Positions 55,509-64,000 of a DNA stretch of 64,000 nt are shown one piece after another (position 1 is the stretch's first letter; each line of letters opens with the position of its first letter). This DNA is from Chalciporus piperatus. Taxonomy: Eukaryota; Basidiomycota; Agaricomycetes; Boletales; Boletaceae. Under the pieces are notes generated by a model that worked only from the letters and a program-made list of their open reading frames with translations, had not been told where the DNA came from and ran no database searches. Location of the stretch: NCBI GenBank assembly GCA_038093975.1, contig JBBPTG010000012.1, positions 186,001 to 250,000 on the forward strand. Reading direction: 5' to 3'. Position numbers and translations under genes: made by a program.

Positions 55509-57813
55509 TCACTCTGTTGCCTGAGCCGCTGCGACTTCTCGCTCTATGGCTTGTTTCAGCTCGACAGCCTGCTCCTCGGCTTTAACCCGTATTTTGAAAG
55601 ATGCCGGTATGCTGTTGTCATATCCGATGAACGACACTACATTCTTTGCTGAGGAGGGTTTGAGACTCGCATATAGTCGGAAGTTCTGCAGAGGACATGA
55701 GGATTCAAGCAGAGGCAACGGTCAACAGCAAGCACTGACGATGATGATTCTAGCCGTGTTACTATTCCGCAGCAGCATACGTCGAGCGCTGGTTTCTTTG
55801 TGTTTCTTCAACCGGAGCATTCCTATTGGCGTATTCATATATACCAGGCGATCAGACGAGAAGAAAAGACTCACCGACTCCAAGATCTTTCCACTCGCTT
55901 TTGTCTTCCGACTTGGATAACCGAAAGACTTTGCACTTCACTACATGTGTCGTCTCCTCATCTTCTTCACCCTCGCCCTCCTCGTCGTGATTGCCTTGAG
56001 GTAGTAGTAACTTTGCTCCTTCCTCTTCTCCACCTTCCTCACCGCCTTCGGTCTCAGGTTGTGGAGTCGACTCGGATGACTTGTCAGTCGTAGGAGGCGT
56101 AAACAAACTATCGGAAGACTTCATTGCCGATGCACCAAAAGTGAATCCAGACGTCGACCCCAATGATCCCGGCGTCGTTGCACCATCCCCGGATTTAGTG
56201 GAAGAACTACCAAAACCGAAGCCCACAGGATTACCGATGCTTCCAGCCGGTTTTCCAAAACCGAATGCACTAGGTTTCGCCGCAGACGATGATGCGGTGC
56301 CGAAGACGCTGGTGGGTTTCTCGGACGATCCGAAGATGTTAGCCGAAGTGGTGGTGGTCGTGCTACCGAACAGGGTGGATTTAGGGCCATCGGATCCCGA
56401 TGATAGTTTGCTGGATTCAGCGATGCTACTGCTTCCGAAGATCGAAGGACCAAATGCGGAGGTCGGTTTGGATGCATCCGAAGTACCGAATACGCCGGTA
56501 GTTTTGGAGGTGGCAAAGAAATTTGGAACATTATTACCGCCAAAGGTAGGTGTGGTTGATGCGGGAGCTGGTGGAGTACCTGACGGACTCTCACTCCCTT
56601 GGCTTGAAGCACCAATCGATTTGGAAGTATTTGAAGCGACAGAGAATGAGAAGCCGGATGTAGTCGGCGCGTTCGAGGTCGAAGTGGAAGTCGAGACACC
56701 AAGTGTGGAAGTAGAGCTTGGTGGTTCCAGTGGCGTGGTAGATGAAGAAGTAGTAGTCGATTCGCTCGGCTTCGGCGTGAGGCTGAAGGGCAGCTGGGGT
56801 GTGGAGCCTGAGGGTGGTGTAGACGCCAGGAACGAGAATCCACCTGTCTTTGTGCCACTTTCACTGATGGGGGGAACGGTGGAAGAAGTGATAGCAGTCC
56901 CTCCAAACGAAAAGGACGTCGGGGGCTTTGGCATCGAAAACGCTGGTGCGGGTTTCTCGGAGGTACCCCTTTGGTCAAAGAGAGACGTCGATCTAGCCGG
57001 AGGTGGGCCAGGAGTCGTAGATGATAGCGAAGAACTATCAAACTCAGACTGAATTGTAGTCCGCAAGTTTCTGTAGGACTCGACCAGACTGGCAACATCA
57101 AAAAATGGGTCCTTGTCGACTTCCTTCGAGATTGCGGACATAAAGGAAACATTAAGGCCCCTGAGAGACTTGAAATACTTGAAAGCCGTGTCATTGCCCT
57201 CCTGCGTGGATGGTGGTGTGACAGGTTTTGGAAGGGGTGGTTCTGAATATGGGGGATTGAGCTTGATCGCTCCCGGGAATGATGGCATGACCGCCGCTTT
57301 GAAGGTGGCAGTTGACTGTGCGGGTTTGAAGGCCGAGTCAGGACTGGAAGGCGCGGGGGCAAAGGTTGGTGGTGGCGTGGCGAATGTGAAGGAGTTGGAC
57401 GTGGAACCGAAACCCGCGAATCCGCCAAACTTGGGAGGGGCAGCAGACTGCTGAGGGCGAGATGAGGTATCATTAAGCAAATCACGCGTCTTGGACTCAC
57501 CACTTTGCCTACCTCAGGAGCAGAGGTAGAGGTCAAACCATTGAGAGATGGGGCCTTTGAGCCAGCCAATGCGCGTTTTGGCAAAGCGCGTATCCTACAT
57601 CAAATTAGCTCTGAATGTGACATGTGGTGTCGGGTTGACGTACTGTCTTGTAACTAAGACACTCTCGTCTGCTTTCTGAAAGCCCTCAAGCTCTTGGATT
57701 TCCTTGTAAATGTGAGTCTGGGTGTGATTTATGTGCTGTGTGCGCCATACCTCGATATCGTCGTCCTCGTCGGGACCGTCCTTTGTGAGCTGGCTCTCTG
57801 CGCCGCGTTTCAT
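55509..57813 (-). CDS. NUP2: FG nucleoporin with Ran-binding domain, Nup2/Nup50-type
   Basis: Exons 57813-57751, 57702-57644, 57594-57501, 57450-55875, 55822-55740 and 55685-55509 give 683 residues. The N-terminus is the importin-alpha-binding Nup50/Nup2 motif (MKRGAESQLTKDGPDEDDD ... GFQKADESVLVTRQIRALPK). The middle, about 70-560, is low-complexity Ser/Thr/Gly/Pro with many FG, GFGS and FGxS repeats (SAFGFGKPAGS, SGFTFGASA). An acidic block leads to the C-terminal Ran-binding domain (KCKVFRLSKSEDKSEWKDLG, MLRLKKHKETSARRMLLRNS, SFKIRVKAEEQAVEL). The protein helps recycle importin-alpha at the nuclear basket. Long antisense frames opposite exon 4 are low-complexity shadows. Confidence 0.95.
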
Positions 57814-58082
57814 GGTGCTGAAGGGATTGTCAAGGACAAGGCGAAGAATTGGGCAGTGAACAATGCGAAAAATATCACGTAATTAGGCCAACCAAGTACC
57901 TGGGGTCTTTCATTGTTTGTTGGTGACCAGGGTCTTCTTCATATGCTGGCCGACTTTGTGCTTCTGATTTCTGAGCCGAGTCGCTGTGCCAGTGTACCGA
58001 TTTCTGAGCCGAGTCGCTGTGCCAGTGTACCGTGCTCTCCCCACTCTCGCCGCACGAGTCCAACCTGGCTTGCTCGTCGCCA
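57814..58082. promoter_or_regulatory. Divergent promoter gap, NUP2 / MGA2
   Basis: 269 bp between the start codons of a nucleoporin and a transcription factor. A perfect 33-bp tandem duplication (57966-58031) occupies the centre. Otherwise no clear element. Confidence 0.5.
57966..58031. repeat. Perfect 33-bp tandem duplication
   Basis: The unit beginning GATTTCTGAGCCGAGTCGCT and ending GTGTACC is present twice with no mismatch and no spacer (57966-57998 and 57999-58031). The absence of any difference suggests a recent event. Confidence 0.95.
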
Positions 58083-61000
58083 ATGTCGACGTCGACGAAC
58101 ATGGACTCTCGCTCTTCCTCACCAGAAACACCAGAGACATCGGATGCACCCCACCACGTAGCCATTCACACCGACCATCCGTCGTGGTATCATCCATTAC
58201 CTCTCACCAAGAACATCACTCACTGGGACGGTGAAATCCCTCACATATCCTTCCAAAAGCCCGACGACGAGCACATGCTCCAACTCGACGACCTCATACA
58301 AGAACACGCTTATGACGAGTAGGCATATGTCTTCCTCGTTCCGCCCCAGATCTCACACACGTTCTCCTTCCAGCTCTATTGGCTCGGGTATTGAAATATC
58401 ACCATCGAATAGCCACTCCCCATTAGAACCCGCTCTCTCGGAACCAGCCCCTTTGGATCGCAGTCGCCCATCATTCCGACGCTCTATTAACGAGTCCGGA
58501 CTCTCGATACCTCCTCTCTCGCAAATGCATTCCACTCCAATAATTCCTCCCCCTGCCATACGACCATGCAAGCGCGATCCAACTGCTACCCCTCGACGGG
58601 TGGTTTATCCCCCGAGGGAATCATGCTACAAGTGCGTCCTCCCTCTTTCCTCTTTTTAGCTTCTTATCAACCACGCGTCGTCGTCGTTAGTCTGGCTATC
58701 TTAACCCCCAGTATTCCCGAAAGTGGTACCAAGTCCCGCGTCGAGACACAGGTTCGCGTTACTGTGGATCTCGCGCATGCCAGTACCTCTACTGGAGAGC
58801 AAAACCAGTATGATAGAGTTGGATCCTGGAAATGGCTCAAATTGCCACCTGGGACATCCACTAAGAAGCGTACCCGAAGAGAAGGCAAAATAGGTAGATG
58901 CATTGCACTCAGCAATCTCCGCTCTGGCGCTAACCTGAAACAAGATCCCGTCCCTCTGGATATGCTCCATCTGACGGCGACAGTGACTTGTGCCTCGCCT
59001 CCACACAACCGTGTTGTCAGTTGTGGAAGTTGCAGGAACAGAGAGGTGGGTAGTCACCGCCCTACTCCGCCGTGTGTTCCTGACCCGAACTACCAAGGCA
59101 AAGCGAGTAGCTCGCAAACTCGCAGCTCGCGTAAGACCAGCTCGTTCTGATTCGGACACTCCCGAAGATGGCTGCGAGCGCCCGAGAAGCGTAAAGGAAG
59201 ACACGACTAGTATCATTCAGTTTAATTGTCCCGAAATCCTTGATTTCTCGACTGGGTCTGCCATACTTCCCGTGCGCATTACATGTTACTGTAGGCATCA
59301 TCGGGAAAAGGTTGGGTTCCATATCCATTTCTCGATGATGGATCACAGCGGACGCTTGGTTGCCACTGGAATGACACCGCCGATAATGATCACGGATGAC
59401 CACAAATCGACCGTCAAGACACCACTCGCAGAGGCGGAAGTGGATTGGTCTATCTCGCCTCCAGCTGCCGACAATGTCGCTCCTTCGAAGCGTCGGTCTG
59501 TAAATATCAAGGGTCAATCGAAGACACGGACTAAACCCTATGACGCGGCATCTCGCAACAACCCTGCCAAATTCACCCGAGAGGCTAGCGTCACCAGCAT
59601 CACTTCGTCTGTGAATTCCCCTGGCACACAGCCTTCTACAGGGCCCAGCACTCGTTCGCCCACCCCATCGTCCCTGCCACAGTCCAGCCCGCCGATATTC
59701 GTTACAGATGGGGATCCTGCGTCGCCATTCAGCCCAGGCGAGCCCATTGATCCCTCTGTCCTCGATGGTGGTCTAGGCACTGCCATTTTTAGTCAACCGA
59801 ATGGCATCTCTACTATCACAGCTGCCCAGTTCCATTCACCCTCTGACTCGCTCTCCCCTATCACTCCCCAAACACTACAACCTGCCCAGCTTTTATCCAC
59901 CCTCGTTCCTCCACAACCTATACCTTTCGTATTCTTCGGGCCTGGATCTCCTCCACACGTCGGATCACTTCCGTTACCCAAGATTCATCGGCTTATTCCT
60001 TCGTCGGGTCCAACGTATGGTGGCATAGAGGTCACTGTTCTCGGGGAAAACTTTCACCCCGCGCTCCAGCTTAATTGTATATTTGGGGACGTTGTCGCTA
60101 GTTCAACGCAGAGATGGAGTGACAACACTCTCCTTTGTGTCCTACCCCCAAGATCTGCTCCTGGAGTTGTTGCTGTGTGGTTCAAGGGTCTGGAGAAGAC
60201 CGAGGAATCTACTCCTCCCTCTCTTTTCACTTACACTGATGAGTCCGACCGCGCATTGTAAGTAATATGTTAATCTTTCTTGACACTGTCTCATTACCCT
60301 GTTTCTAGAATGGAGCTGGCTCTCCAGGTCGTTGGACTGAAGATGACTGGGAAAATCGAGGACGCAAAGAACATCGCACTACGTATAGTTGGCACCACAG
60401 GCACGGAGAGCTCGCCAGCAAATTCTGGTGTCGACGACCTGATGCAAGTTGCCTCTTCGTCCTTCCAAGATGTTCGGCCTCTCTTGTTCTTGCGCTCTGG
60501 AGAGAGACACTACGAAGCCGCCGTCATCAAGCTCCTCACGTTGATGGATGTCTCTGTTGAGAGGCATTCCGATATTTCCCTCTCAGCCGCGGTGTCTCTT
60601 CCTACGTTGAGCGGGCAGACGCTGCTTCATTTGGCGGTGTTTTTGAAGTTCACCTCTCTGACGGAGTTCCTCATTGCGCATGGCGTTGACCTTGATGCCC
60701 GAGATCGAAATGGATGTACTGCTCTTCATTTCGCAGTTGTGACACAGTCGGAGGAATGTGCCAAGCTACTTGTCGCCGCCGGTGCGGACCTCGAAATCGT
60801 CAACATTCTCGGGAAAACACCTCAAGATATTGCGCCTGCTGATTTCTTCGAGGGTATCATCTGTCAATCTTCGTCCTCGGACGACGAGCCGTCTCGAACT
60901 GATATCGAGGAAGACGGGGAATCTCACTGGGGCGATGTCGAGACTGATGAGGACACGGCCATCGTCATGGTCAAGAAACCTCGCGGGCTTCGTCGCCGCC

Positions 61001-61910
61001 TGCGTCGGCGACACGATGCCCACGAACAAGCCGATGGCGAGAGCCCGCAAACACCCCAACCGCAGCAATCCTCGACCAAAGCCGAAGACGTCACAAACCA
61101 GAAGCTTGGAAGCACTGCTGATGAAAAGCAGGCAGCCTCGTTTGTCGAGATGATCCAACGAACCCTGGCACAGTTTCCAGCTCCCCAAGGCATGATACCC
61201 AATATGCCGCAGCTTCCTCTGCCCCATTTGCCAGAGATGCCTGCTGTTCCTTGGGCCGCGCTGCCGCAGATACCAATGGTGTTCCCCGTGTTCGTACCGA
61301 TGCCTGGCTGGCCGTCATTCCTGAGCGATAAGCGGGAAGACACCCATGAGGAAGGCTCGACTGGCAAAGGTGACTCGCGACCAGCAGGACAGAGCGCTGC
61401 GCAAGATATCAGGGCCACATGGGAGAAATGGATGGCGCTGGCCATGGCAGCCGCGACTCTCCGTCCCCCACCGACCGAGGAAGCACCTCCAATGTATACC
61501 CCCAGAGAGACTGAGGAAACTCCGAGTCAACAGCCCTCGACCAGCACGGTGGATTCCCAAGAAGTCAGTGCGGTGTCCACCATCCAATCCTCGAACACGA
61601 CGGAACGTCCAGATAGAAGCGTAGGCTACGAGATTAACTCGAAGCCGGCACCAGCTGCCGACGCTCACGACTATATACCAGTCACTGCACGTACCCAGAC
61701 GGCAAAGAAACGTGAGCTGGTTGTCGACCTTTTCTCGCACTTTGCTGACATTGTTTCTGCAGATGATCGGATGCTCATTTTATTCTGGCTTCCTATTCTG
61801 CTTCGTGAGTCCGGTTATAGTAGACCCACTGGCATGCCTCTGATAAGTCGATTTAGTGTCTCTTTTGTGGGCTTTCAGCAACGGGATCCGCTTTGCTGTT
61901 CATGCTCTAA
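58083..61910 (+). CDS. MGA2: Membrane-tethered transcription factor Mga2/Spt23-like
   Basis: Exons 58083-58318, 58374-58631, 58712-58893, 58945-59045, 59098-60257, 60309-61711, 61763-61804 and 61879-61910 give 1137 residues. ATG 58083 is first; a second in-frame ATG lies at 58101. The Spt23-type region has LTATVTCASPPHNRVVSCGS and REAKRVARKLAARVRP. An IPT/TIG domain comes near 553-625 (HRLIPSSGPTYGGIEVTVLG), ankyrin repeats near 742-820 (SGQTLLHLAVFLKFTSLTEF, GCTALHFAVV), and a C-terminal membrane helix (MLILFWLPILLPTGSALLF). In yeast, proteasomal processing frees the N-terminal part to switch on the OLE1 desaturase when membranes are too saturated. The two last introns are less certain; 61712-61762 is stop-free. 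Confidence 0.93.
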
Positions 61911-62210
61911 AGATGAGTCTTACTATGAAAGCTGGTGTTCGCACTTAATGTCCTCCTTGTTTTCTTGTGAGCTCTTTTGGATTTATCTTGGGGAAAACTG
62001 CATTAACATGTCACCAGTTTTGTCCATCGGGTAGACAAGCATTATGCCAACTAGACCTCTTCGATCATCTACTGCAGCGGAAGTTATTCTTATTGTTCGA
62101 CGGGATGTACTTCGTACCTGATACATATGCGTTCTGTAATGTGGGAGTGAAATCCATAGGTTTTGCGTGGATGTATGCTCTCTAATTTCTTTGGTGACGG
62201 AGCAACCGAA
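61911..62210. other. Convergent gap, MGA2 / RraA-like gene
   Basis: Two facing 3' flanks. An open frame continues past the MGA2 stop in another phase to about 62034, but it has no motif. Confidence 0.45.
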
Positions 62211-62966
62211 TCAACGCCCCCTATGCAACTTGAAAGACGCCTGGACGCCCTTCCCAGCTTTGATATCCTCAAGTGCTCTAGCATCTTGTTCTCTCCCGAT
62301 TTCGACTATCTCTGCTACTTTATCCGCCGTGTCCTTCGGGACACAAACCACGCCGTCTTCGTCTGCGATAATCCAATCCCCAGGCTCAACTCTAACTGCT
62401 GGGAATGGATCTTGACTGTCTACGTGTACCTGCGGCTGAATTACAAGCGGGACATTCACGGCAGATGGACGAACGAAGGGCGACTGGCCGAGTGTTGAAT
62501 GACCACGAGCGAACACGGGAAAACCTGCAGCTCTATGTTCTGCCAAATCTCTGCATCTGCCGGATATCACGACACCGACGGCGTCTCTAGCTTGTGCACC
62601 TGCGGTCATGAGACCACCCCAGACTGCATTCTTCGCTTCTGTTCCGATAACCATATCGATACGGTCAGAGAGCGGATGGAAGGAAAGAAGCAAACTGTTA
62701 CGAGGTGGTACATCGATAACGATGATGGATTTGGGTGTTGCGGTATCAACAAAATGAGCAGAGAGCTTCGGAGCGGTTGTATCGGAGGCCAGCACCATCT
62801 GGACGGTGTAAGCGGGTGCACATATTCGAGTTACATGAGATTCTGGGGCTGCGGGGGACAAGATATGGACATCTGGGATATGTCCTCCGTGTGGGGATCC
62901 AAGTTTGATGAGTGCGTCTGATATTTCGCAGGTGGATAAACCAGCGAGTGGTGAGTCTGTGGACAT
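62211..62966 (-). CDS. RraA-like / 4-hydroxy-4-methyl-2-oxoglutarate aldolase family
   Basis: Exons 62966-62702 and 62638-62211 give 230 residues. The frame is also open without splicing (251 residues), because the proposed 63-nt intron has no stop. Splicing is preferred since it joins VIDVPP to AKNAVWGGLMTAGAQA, as in relatives. The core signature is the GGLMTAGAQ ... GVVISGRCRDLAEH loop, whose Arg-Asp pair holds substrate and metal, followed by PVFARGHSTLGQSPF and PGDWIIADEDGVVCVP. Members are metal-dependent aldolases for pyruvate-type C4/C5 acids; bacterial RraA is a regulator of RNase E without that activity. The substrate here is unknown. The protein is probably cytosolic. Confidence 0.9.
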   Translation of the reverse strand: MSTDSPLAGLSTCEISDALIKLGSPHGGHIPDVHILSPAAPESHVTRICAPAYTVQMVLASDTTAPKLSAHFVDTATPKSIIVIDVPPRNSLLLSFHPLSDRIDMVIGTEAKNAVWGGLMTAGAQARDAVGVVISGRCRDLAEHRAAGFPVFARGHSTLGQSPFVRPSAVNVPLVIQPQVHVDSQDPFPAVRVEPGDWIIADEDGVVCVPKDTADKVAEIVEIGREQDARALEDIKAGKGVQASFKLHRGR

Positions 62967-63106
62967 GGTCGCAGTGGTTTATCAGATGTCATAGGGGCTT
63001 TCCTAAAATGTGGTCCATCGCCCGTTACCATCGGGGCCCGGGACGACTTACTTGACTCTTGCTCAGCTACAAGTCGGACAGCGTCAGCCAAGCCTCAGCT
63101 AGCGCA
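62967..63106. promoter_or_regulatory. Divergent promoter gap, RraA-like / VanZ-domain gene
   Basis: 140 bp between start codons, so both promoters must overlap. No element is clear. Confidence 0.4.
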
Positions 63107-64000
63107 ATGGCTTACCATGCCCAGCTCCCCTCGTCGTCGTCCCCACAGTCCTCCAAGAATGTTAAGAAACTCGTCAAGAAAACCTCCAAGGCCATCATGA
63201 AGTCTCACAGAATCCATGTGCCCAAGTACGACCTTCCTATCCGTCTTCGACCGGTTCGTTTCCCCTCCCTAGGTCTCTTCAGTCTTGCTCATATTCGCAT
63301 TCATAGTGGTTTCTTCTCTTCACATGTGTCATCATGCTCGTACTCGCATTCCTCGGATTCACCAACTTCTCCCATTCTCTTCCATTCAACGACAAGTTTC
63401 TCCACTTTACTTGCTTTTGTATCGCCACGGGAGTGTTCTATTTCATCTTTGACGTGGACGAGTAAGTCACACTGATCGTCTTTGTCGAGGTGGATGCTGA
63501 TCATGCCGTCATCCACAGGGAGGCCAGACGTGTCTGGTTTTGGCGTCACGCTGGTCTCATATTCACAGCAGTCATATGTTTCTTCTTTGGAGGATTCGTC
63601 AGCGAAGTCGTGCAGTCCATGTTGCCCGTACGTCCATTGCCCATTCTGCGATCATATTCGCTGAACGTTGCCGCTAGTATAAGCAATTTGACTTTGGTGA
63701 CGTAGTGGTGCGCACTCGTGTCAGCCTCGAGGCTGTCTCGCTTACAATTTGCCCTTTGCTAGGCCAACCTCATTGGTTCTACGATCGGCCTCTACACCGC
63801 CTATCATATCGAGAAACACTACCGTTCAAGGAGAGAGGTGCGAATGATCCATATTTTTTGAGCGTTCTCCCCACTCACTATCTTTGTAGATTGCTCGGCT
63901 ATACCGACCCTTGGACACCGACGATCCCGAGGAGGATCAGTCAGACGACGACGGACCCGGTTCATCAGGGACGCAGCTCCTTCCCCTGTTTAACTCCCAA
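63107..64000 (+). CDS. VanZ-domain membrane protein, 3' end beyond the window
   Basis: Exons 63107-63253, 63307-63461, 63519-63627, 63678-63707 (30 nt), 63763-63837 and 63890-64000 (continuing) give 209 residues so far. A basic, Ser-rich N-terminus (SSKNVKKLVKKTSKAIMKSH) precedes four hydrophobic helices (FTCVIMLVLAFLGF, FLHFTCFCIATGVFYFIF, LIFTAVICFFFGGFVSEVV, VVANLIGSTIGLYTAY). The VanZ signatures are present: a charged residue before LHF in helix 2, SEVVQSMLP, and FDFGDVVANLIGSTIG. The domain is named after a bacterial teicoplanin-resistance protein, but fungal members are of unknown function and have no link to antibiotics. After helix 4 the tail is acidic (DPEEDQSDDDG) and cytosolic. Confidence 0.88.

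Noticed and set aside
56081..57584. Long open frames of 323 codons (+ strand) and 487 codons (- strand) over the NUP2 gene
   Set aside because: They are out-of-frame readings of the Ser/Thr/Gly/Pro-rich FG repeat exon; their compositions are low-complexity and they have no motifs, while the NUP2 frame has the FG repeats, importin motif and Ran-binding domain.
63107..64000. Antibiotic resistance role from the VanZ name
   Set aside because: Fungal VanZ-domain proteins are only fold relatives; there is no vancomycin cluster context here.
1..64000. CRISPR arrays, rRNA genes, integrated viruses, transposons, secondary-metabolite clusters
   Set aside because: Looked for on both strands: no regular spaced repeats, no rRNA-like blocks, no polymerase, integrase or transposase motifs, and no PKS, NRPS or terpene synthase signatures were seen.

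Overview
The window is nuclear DNA of a filamentous basidiomycete, most likely an Agaricomycete. The evidence is dense protein-coding genes on both strands, about 137 introns that are mostly 46-60 bp, spliceosomal GT..AG ends with CTRAY-type branch points, intron-containing tRNA genes, and a gene set (cysteine-motif F-box protein, MYND protein, yeast-like housekeeping genes) typical of that class. There are no rRNA genes, CRISPR arrays, transposons or viral genes that I can recognise. I modelled 27 protein genes by joining exons so that every phase closes and family motifs stay intact; two of these run off the window ends. I also found two tRNA genes.

Layout. 1-10 kb: a leucine-rich-repeat protein (partial), RAD23, a PSR1-type FCP1/NIF phosphatase, and a coiled-coil protein ending in an HMMR/KIF15-type motif. 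10-18 kb: a phospholipase B anchored by a transmembrane helix, a Pap1-like bZIP factor, the very-long-chain 3-hydroxyacyl-CoA dehydratase PHS1 and a secreted aspartic protease. 18-26 kb: cohesin RAD21, a mitochondrial PPR protein sharing a 110-bp gap with it, and an unrecognised membrane/coiled-coil protein. 26-28 kb: a gene-poor stretch with tRNA-His. 28-34 kb: a four-helix membrane protein, an F-box protein, and a glycerol-3-phosphate acyltransferase. 34-43.8 kb: RRP12, proteasome chaperone PBA2, tRNA-Asp, ETF-alpha and PEX5. 44-48 kb: a REC114-like meiotic protein, APA2 and a small membrane protein. 48-64 kb: a 939-residue protein ending in a HicA-like fold, a MYND protein, GYP1, a NUP2/NUP50-type nucleoporin, the MGA2/SPT23 factor, an RraA-like aldolase and a VanZ-domain membrane protein (partial).

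Genes are often arranged as close divergent pairs (LRR/RAD23, bZIP/PHS1, RAD21/PPR, GPAT/RRP12, ETFA/PEX5, MYND/GYP1, NUP2/MGA2, RraA/VanZ) or tight convergent pairs (RRP12/PBA2, 41 bp apart). Lipid metabolism is well represented (PHS1, GPAT, phospholipase B, MGA2, ETFA, PEX5), but I see no metabolic cluster.

The most interesting points are: six introns that appear to use GC-AG ends; a RAD21 first exon that is only the ATG; a eukaryotic protein with a HicA-like C-terminus that lacks the usual active-site histidine; and a perfect 33-bp tandem duplication in the NUP2/MGA2 promoter gap. All functional names rest on motifs I read in the translated exons; no database search was run.
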